From Humibacter ginsenosidimutans (GTDB taxonomy: Bacteria > Actinomycetota > Actinomycetes > Actinomycetales > Microbacteriaceae), in contig NZ_CP042305.1 of assembly GCF_007859675.1 (NCBI RefSeq), forward strand, positions 2,170,001-2,234,000: 64,000 nucleotides of DNA. Direction: 5' to 3'. Both the position numbers and the translations under genes were made by a program. Positions 59,193 to 64,000 of this stretch are shown piece by piece; within the stretch, counting starts at the first letter, position 1, and each line of letters opens with the position of its first letter. A model generated the notes under the pieces. It made no database searches and was not told the origin of the DNA. It was given only the letters and a program-made list of their open reading frames with translations.

Positions 59193-59687
59193 TCACCGCG
59201 CCGTCGTCGAGACCCACCCTTCCGGGGTCGTTCCCGACGTCAGAAAGTCGCGCAGCCCGTCACTCGCCTCGGCGTTCAGCACGTCGTCGGCGCGCGTGTA
59301 GATGATGGGCTCCTCTTTCGAGTTGTGCGCATCGAGCAGACCGAGCAGCTCCCGGCAGGAATCGACGATGGATGCCGGGGCCGCACCCTCCGCGAGCAGC
59401 GCGTCGAGAGCATCCATCGCGTTCCACAGCGCACCGTGCTCGCGCAGCATCACCATGACCGGCATCATCATGCCGGCCTCGCGCAGCGGGGGAAAGAGAA
59501 ACTCTTCCTCGAGGTAGATGTGTCGACGCAACCCTTCCATCGCACCCCGCAGCAGATCGGTGCGCTCGCCGCCGCCGTCGGCGATGTAGGCCTCGATTCC
59601 GCCGTCGATCCGGCGGTGCTCCCGCTCGAGGGCGGCGGCGAGCGTCACCGGCCCAGGCTGCGCGGCCGGTGTGGACGAGGCATCCAT
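59193..59687 (-). CDS. Hemerythrin-like domain protein
   Basis: 164 residues, four-helix bundle with the metal ligands EREHRRIDGGIEAYI, RHIYLEEEFLFPPL, LREHGALWNAMDAL and LDAHNSKEEPIIY. Such proteins bind a non-haem di-iron centre and sense or store oxygen, or handle NO and peroxide. ATG at 59687 overlaps the AhpD-like stop by one base (TGATG). Third gene of an OsmC-AhpD-hemerythrin operon for oxidative stress. Confidence 0.9.
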   Translation of the reverse strand: MDASSTPAAQPGPVTLAAALEREHRRIDGGIEAYIADGGGERTDLLRGAMEGLRRHIYLEEEFLFPPLREAGMMMPVMVMLREHGALWNAMDALDALLAEGAAPASIVDSCRELLGLLDAHNSKEEPIIYTRADDVLNAEASDGLRDFLTSGTTPEGWVSTTAR

Positions 59688-60199
59688 CACGACGCCGACG
59701 GGGTGCCGGTGCCGACGTACGCCGCGGCATCCAGCTCGGGCAGATCCTGATGGGTGGCGATCGCGAGCCGGTTCCACACGTTGATGGCGCTGATCGCCAT
59801 CAACAGCCGCACGAGTTCCTGATCACTGAACGAGTAGGTCGCCGGCACCCAGACGTCATCGGGCACGCCGTCCTCGCCGATCAGCGTGACGGCTTCGGTC
59901 AGAGCGAGGGCTGCCTGCTCGCGCTCCGAGTACAGGTCTGGCGCCTCGTGCCACCCGGCGAGCACGTCGAGGCGGCGCTGGTCGACGCCGGCGGCGCGCG
60001 CTTCGCGGGCGTGCATGTCGAGGCAGTACGCGCATCCATTGAGCTGGGATGCCCGCAGCTTGACGAGCGCGAGAAGGTCCTCTCCCATCGCCCCCGCGTG
60101 GATGTACTTCTCCATCGCGAGCATCGGCGCGTAGGCCTCGGGCGCCACGCTCTGGATGGCGAGGCGCTGCTCGGTGCTCGTCGGGTGCCCCGAGCTCAT
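59687..60199 (-). CDS. AhpD/CMD-family peroxidase-like protein
   Basis: 170 residues. The redox signature is NGCAYCLDMHAREAR (CxxC with a downstream H), in ALVKLRASQLNGC. The helical AhpD fold reduces hydroperoxides with thiols or lipoyl groups. Sits between OsmC and hemerythrin genes with one-base overlaps on both sides, so the three are translated together. ATG at 60199 is preferred over an upstream in-frame start, which has no homology. Confidence 0.9.
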   Translation of the reverse strand: MSSGHPTSTEQRLAIQSVAPEAYAPMLAMEKYIHAGAMGEDLLALVKLRASQLNGCAYCLDMHAREARAAGVDQRRLDVLAGWHEAPDLYSEREQAALALTEAVTLIGEDGVPDDVWVPATYSFSDQELVRLLMAISAINVWNRLAIATHQDLPELDAAAYVGTGTPSAS

Positions 60200-60645
60200 C
60201 AGGCGCTCGGAGTGAAGAAGGACTCGACGGTGATCTGGGCGCCGGCGAACAGCCGGGACACCGGGCACAGTGCGGCGGCCTCGTCGAGGATCGAGGCGAA
60301 CTGCTCAGCCGAGAGGCCGGGGACCGTCGCATCGACGGTCAGCGCGGACGACACGATCGTCGGAACGCCGTCCACAGCGTCGAGCGTCACTGTCGCGTCG
60401 ACCTGCAGCCGCTCGGGCTCCGAGCCATGCTGCCCGAGCGTGAGGGCCAGAGCCATCGAGAAGCACGACGAGTGGGCTGCCGCCGCCAGCTCTTCCGGCG
60501 AGGTCTTGCCGTCTGAACGCTCGGTTCTGGATGCCCACGTCACCGGAAGCTCGCCGAGCGCACCGCTTCGTCCCGTGATGGTTCCGGACCCGGATGCCAG
60601 CGGCCCGGTCCAGACGGTCTCGGAATGGCGTTCGGCAATGCTCAC
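60199..60645 (-). CDS. OsmC-like peroxiredoxin
   Basis: 148 residues. Two catalytic cysteines are visible, AAAHSSCFSMALAL and EAAALCPVSRLFAG, with Arg/Glu helpers from the N-terminal strand. OsmC enzymes reduce organic hydroperoxides with a redox-active disulfide. First gene of the operon. The upstream 123-bp gap carries TATATT on the minus strand (60702-60707), a good -10; there is no clear -35. No OhrR gene is adjacent. Confidence 0.92.
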   Translation of the reverse strand: MSIAERHSETVWTGPLASGSGTITGRSGALGELPVTWASRTERSDGKTSPEELAAAAHSSCFSMALALTLGQHGSEPERLQVDATVTLDAVDGVPTIVSSALTVDATVPGLSAEQFASILDEAAALCPVSRLFAGAQITVESFFTPSA

Positions 60646-60768
60646 GATGCACCTCCAGTGCTCCGGCGCCGCGCGGGGATGACACGACGCGATGGCTCCA
60701 GAATATAACGGATGATCGTGCTTTTAACCCCAAGATCGCATCGACCTACGGCATCACGGCGGCCCGGG

Positions 60769-61866
60769 TCAGAGCCCCACCTGACTGGCTGCGTACTCCG
60801 CCTGAGCTTCGGTGAACTGGCTGCCGTATGTCGAAGTCATCTGCTGGATCAGCGAGTCACGCGAGTACCCCATCCCCGTCGCCATGTAGTTCTTCGCTGC
60901 CATGACGGCCTGCGCATTCCAGTCCGCACCGGAATGATCGATGCCGTACTGCGCTTGGCTTGGGACGAATTTATTTCCGGAGGAGGACGTCAGCTGTTGC
61001 AGCAGCCCTGCCTGCGAGAACCCTTGACCGTCAGACAGATAGTTCTTGGCGGCAGCGACGGCCTGTGCATTCCAGTCGGCGCCGGCGTGATCGATGGCCC
61101 ACTGTGCATCCGCCTGGGCGAAGCCGTTCCCGAACTGCGAAGTGAGTTGCGACAACAGGCCGGCTTGAGAGAAGCCCTGCCCGTCCGCGAGGTAGCTCTT
61201 CGCTGCGACCAACGCCTGCAGTTGTGCAGCCGTCCCGACGGGCGCAGCTGCCTTCGACGGTGACGACTTTTTCACGGGCGCCGATGACGTGCCCGGCGTC
61301 GCCCCATCGGCCGCGGCGGACCGGCCCGGCGTAGCCACTGGCGACGAGTGCGCCGCGGAGTCGGCGACCGGCACAGATGAACCCGCCGACGCAACTCCGT
61401 AGACGACCGCGAAGACGATACCGAGAACGAACGCGGCCCCACCGAGAATCGTCCCGGCGATGGCGCGGCTGCCCTTCTTCAGGACCGCGCCGATGATTCC
61501 CAGTGCCAGAGCGACGACACCGAGGAAGATTCCGAATCCGGATGTGTGCGGGATGAGCGCGAAGCACACGCCGATGATGCCGAGCACCAATGCCCAGATG
61601 CCCAGAGCGGACTTGCTGGAAGCAGGAACGGTCGCCGATGCGGAGATCGGTTGGGCGTCCAGACTCGAGCCGGGCACCGATGCATACGGCGTTCCACCGC
61701 CCGCTGGCGCCTGCGGCGTCGAGTAGGTGAGTGTCGTCGGATCGACGGTCGGGGACGGTGACGCCCCGACTGCCGCGTACTCCCCCCAGGTCCGACCGTC
61801 CCAGTAACGCTGTCGCCCCGATCCGTCGTCGTAGTAGCCGGGCGGCGCAACGAGGTTGTCGCTCAT
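60769..61866 (-). CDS. DUF2510 membrane protein with three Ltp-type repeats
   Basis: 365 residues. Residues ~7-30 are DUF2510 (PPGYYDDGSGRQRYWDGRTW). Two membrane segments follow at ~85-130 (ALGIWALVLGIIGVCFAL and IFLGVVALALGIIGAVL), with a further hydrophobic stretch near 145-165. After a Ser/Pro/Ala-rich linker come three ~47-residue Ltp repeats (AAKSYLADGQGFSQAGLLSQL, AAKNYLSDGQGFSQAGLLQQL, AAKNYMATGMGYSRDSLIQQM). In the phage lipoprotein Ltp such repeats block DNA injection, but actinobacterial homologues are common and of unknown role. The ATG at 61866 follows a second frame-compatible ATG 15 bases earlier. Confidence 0.85.
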   Translation of the reverse strand: MSDNLVAPPGYYDDGSGRQRYWDGRTWGEYAAVGASPSPTVDPTTLTYSTPQAPAGGGTPYASVPGSSLDAQPISASATVPASSKSALGIWALVLGIIGVCFALIPHTSGFGIFLGVVALALGIIGAVLKKGSRAIAGTILGGAAFVLGIVFAVVYGVASAGSSVPVADSAAHSSPVATPGRSAAADGATPGTSSAPVKKSSPSKAAAPVGTAAQLQALVAAKSYLADGQGFSQAGLLSQLTSQFGNGFAQADAQWAIDHAGADWNAQAVAAAKNYLSDGQGFSQAGLLQQLTSSSGNKFVPSQAQYGIDHSGADWNAQAVMAAKNYMATGMGYSRDSLIQQMTSTYGSQFTEAQAEYAASQVGL

Positions 61867-61966
61867 GTGGGTCTTCCTCAAACTTCAGAGTGCTGTGAAC
61901 GACCACACGTTACTGAGCGTTTGCTCACCATTTCGGCGCCGGAGCCGGTTTGAACCCGTTTTGGGG

Positions 61967-61986
61967 GTGCATGTCTTTGCATGCAC
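61967..61986. repeat. Short hairpin in the Ltp-cutC intergenic region
   Basis: GTGCATG and CATGCAC form a 7-bp stem with a six-base loop TCTTTG. It lies about 80 bp after the cutC stop and 100 bp before the membrane-protein gene start, so it could terminate cutC transcription. The rest of the 200-bp gap holds nothing I recognise. Confidence 0.45.
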
Positions 61987-62065
61987 AATCCGGGGCTCGC
62001 AGCGCCAAGGCTCCGATCCGGCTCCGGCTCACCGATGGCGTGCGACAGTGACGGGCGCTGAGACG

Positions 62066-62823
62066 TCAGGCGCGAACCGGATGTGTCGCATTCGACCCCT
62101 CATGCGCGGCGCTCTGCTGCGCTGATGCGACAGCGTTCGCCACAGCGACAGCATCCGTGACGTCATAGTGGTCATCCCCGCCGCCAGGGCCCGACGGGCC
62201 CCTGCTTGCTCGCCCACGAGCCGAGAGATGGATCGCGTCGACTCCGGATGCCACGAGCGCGGGAATGTCCGGCACCCGCACGCCTCCTCCCGCCACGATC
62301 TCGAGCCGTCCGTGCAATCGCTCGCTCAGCGCCGCGAACGTCTCGACCGCATCGACACTCCGCTCGGCACCCCCGAGGTCAGGACACTCTCGACGCCGAG
62401 TGCGGGGAGTTCCTCGACTGCGCCCACCACGTCGGGCACGACATCGATGGCCCGGTGGAAGACGAACCGCGCACCGGGCGCCACATCTCGCCATCTGCGG
62501 AGCGCGTCCGCGTCGACCGAACCGTCTTCCGTGAGTGCTCCGACGATGAGCCGAGCGACTCCCGATGCAACGAGATGCCGGATGTCGGTGGCCGCCACCG
62601 CGATCTCGTCGCGGTCGTACACGAATCCGCCGGCACGCGGCCGAACCAGCACTCCCACCCGCGTCGGGTCGCCGGCCGCCGTCAGAACGTGCTCGACCGT
62701 TCCGAGAGACGGTGTGAGCCCTCCGGTGCCGAGCGCCTGGCAGAGCTCGACGCGATCGGCGCCGGCGTCGAATGCGATTCGTGCGCCAGCGGCATCCTGA
62801 ACAGCGATCTCGACGACGGTCAT
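62066..62823 (-). pseudogene. cutC: CutC-family TIM-barrel protein with a one-base frameshift
   Basis: The first frame (from ATG 62823) reads VVEIAVQDAAGARIAFDAGADRVELCQAL and GVLVRPRAGGFVYDRDEI, typical CutC. It continues to FHRAIDVVPDVVGAVEELPALGVESVLTSG. The second frame continues with GAERSVDAVETFAALSERL and GRLEIVAGGGVRVPDIPALVASG, down to the stop at 62066. The join needs one extra G in the run of five at 62370-62374 (minus strand TCGGGGGTGCC). CutC is a putative copper-homeostasis protein of unproven function, possibly with a sugar-related activity. ATG overlaps the fucosidase stop by four bases (62820-62823). Likely intact if the base is a sequencing omission. Confidence 0.88.
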
Positions 62824-64000
62824 GCTGGTGCGTCGCCGACCGTGAGCACGGCGACCGGCTCGCCGCGGAGACCTGCCGGAATCGCGACCTCGAGACCGGA
62901 GCCGTCGCGGAGAGCCACCTCGGCGGCCGTCCCGTCGGCCCAGCTCAGCTGCCGCGCTTCGCTCAGGTCGGCAGGAAGGTCGAGGATGCCGGTGGCCGGG
63001 TCGAGCGCGTGAACGTGCAGGCCCCGCTCGGAGGCGGTGTAGGCACGCGGAGCACCGACGGACTCGGTGGCACGACGCCAGGGCCGCGTGCCGTAGACGG
63101 CGTCTCCGTTGATCGTCAGCCATGCCCCGAGCGCCCGCATGGCCTGGAGCTGAAGCTCCGGGATGGACCCGTCTGCTCGCGGGCCGACGTTGATGAGCAG
63201 GTTGCCGTTCTTGCTCACGACATCGACCAGAAGCCGCACGAGAGCTGCACCGCTCAACGAGTGGCGCGCATCCTCGTCTTGGTTGTAGCCGAACGAGAAT
63301 CCCAGTCCGCGCGTCGACTCCCACACGGAGTCGAGGGCACCAGCGACATCGGTGTATTCGCGGGTCAGATAGCCGTGATACGGGACTCCCCACCTGTCGT
63401 TGACCACGCCGTCGGGAACCCTCGAGAAGTACCGGGTGAGAAGCGCGGAGACCGAATAGTCCTGAGCCCCCTTGCCGCCGTCGGGCCAATCGATGTCGTT
63501 CCAGAGCAGATCGGGCGAGAAGCGCTCGATCAGCTCGTCGACCTGGGATGCCGCGTACCGGGCGAAGTGCTCGTCGTTGCGTCGAAAGCGGAAGAGATCC
63601 GTGTCGGACTCGATGGGGGGAAAGTCGCTCACGTGCCAGTCGAGCGCACCCGAGAAATAGGTGCCGAATCGCGTCCCGCTGCGTCGCGTCGCGTCGTGCA
63701 GCTCGGCGATGAGGTCGCGGTGCGGTCCTCTCTGTCCGGCATTGAAACGAGTGGTCGCCGTGTTCCAGAGACAGAAGCCCTCGTGATGCTTGGTGGTGGG
63801 CACGATGTACCGCGCCCCTGCGCCGACGAGTTCCGCGACGAACGAGTCGGCGTCGAAGGCCTCGGCATGCCAGAGGTCGGCGAGGTCCTCGTAGCTCGTG
63901 CCGGTTCCGTAGACGCGCTGATGGCGCTCCCAGGTCGGGCTGCCGGCGATGCGCACCGTGTTCCCGTACCACTCCGCGTACTGGTGATAGGCATACGCAT
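62820..64000 (-). CDS. Alpha-L-fucosidase (GH29), N-terminus beyond the window
   Basis: Retaining glycosidase releasing L-fucose. Features are YAEWYGNTVRIAGSPTWERH, ADLWHAEAFDADSFVAELVGAGARYIVPTTKHHEGFCLW, RSGTRFGTYFSGALDWH and the nucleophile segment PDLLWNDIDWP, where Asp is the GH29 nucleophile. The catalytic domain ends around residue 300, with a C-terminal beta domain (GLHVHALDPATGILDLPADL). The frame is open to the window edge, so about 30-60 N-terminal residues are missing. It overlaps cutC, suggesting a common transcript. Confidence 0.93.
   Translation of the reverse strand, partial: AYAYHQYAEWYGNTVRIAGSPTWERHQRVYGTGTSYEDLADLWHAEAFDADSFVAELVGAGARYIVPTTKHHEGFCLWNTATTRFNAGQRGPHRDLIAELHDATRRSGTRFGTYFSGALDWHVSDFPPIESDTDLFRFRRNDEHFARYAASQVDELIERFSPDLLWNDIDWPDGGKGAQDYSVSALLTRYFSRVPDGVVNDRWGVPYHGYLTREYTDVAGALDSVWESTRGLGFSFGYNQDEDARHSLSGAALVRLLVDVVSKNGNLLINVGPRADGSIPELQLQAMRALGAWLTINGDAVYGTRPWRRATESVGAPRAYTASERGLHVHALDPATGILDLPADLSEARQLSWADGTAAEVALRDGSGLEVAIPAGLRGEPVAVLTVGDAPA

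Noticed and set aside
1..64000. Prophage, integrative element or insertion sequence
   Set aside because: No integrase, transposase, portal, terminase or att-flanked tRNA is visible; composition is even throughout.

Overview
The window is a stretch of high-GC actinobacterial chromosome. Three things point to Microbacteriaceae (Leifsonia, Microbacterium or a relative): GC-rich third codon positions, heavy use of the GGATGCC/GGCATCC hexamer family inside genes, and the neighbouring pair lhr and nei. This placement is inference. I see no rRNA, tRNA, CRISPR array, prophage or insertion sequence. Genes are densely packed, often with 1-4 nt ATGA/GTGA overlaps, and most convergent gene pairs are separated by long perfect hairpins.

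Layout. 0-9 kb: a TetR, membrane protein and methyltransferase operon under a palindromic operator, then pgi, an FBP-type zinc protein, a Nudix hydrolase, a cupin-DUF2249 protein, the 7Fe ferredoxin fdxA and an alpha/beta hydrolase. 9-17 kb: a 77-bp tandem duplication, the large helicase lhr with a palindromic element read in frame inside it, the glycosylase nei, and an HtrA-like protease. 17-24 kb: a sugar-acid dehydratase and FAH pair, an acyl-CoA ligase with a FabL-type reductase, and a kinase-fold phosphotransferase. 24-30 kb: a MalT-like LuxR regulator, an ArsR, SRPBCC and hydrolase operon, and a divergent DUF998/TetR pair bracketed by two related hairpins. 30-42 kb: a frameshifted arylsulfatase, a ~1975-residue LPxTG surface protein, a cation/proton antiporter and a serine hydrolase. 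42-52 kb: a MacB/FtsX-type ABC exporter, then a seven-gene operon joining a branched-chain-type importer (with fused LivH-LivM permease) to a luciferase-like monooxygenase and two carboxymuconolactone-decarboxylase-fold proteins, then a membrane-anchored DUF4258-KH protein. 52-59 kb: a CUT1 sugar importer with a BadF-type kinase and a double-SIS enzyme, plus a ROK regulator. 59-64 kb: OsmC, AhpD and hemerythrin; a DUF2510-Ltp membrane protein; and cutC overlapping an alpha-L-fucosidase that runs off the window.

The main functional themes are import and breakdown of sugars, sugar acids and an unidentified small oxidisable substrate, peroxide defence, and cell-surface display. Three genes (arylsulfatase, BadF-type kinase, cutC) carry single-base frameshifts, each one base short in a run of five or six G/C. 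That looks more like homopolymer under-calling in the sequence than gene decay. The most unusual non-coding content is a set of dispersed palindromes. One family occurs at four loci, including inside lhr. Another has two copies whose arms differ by compensating base changes.
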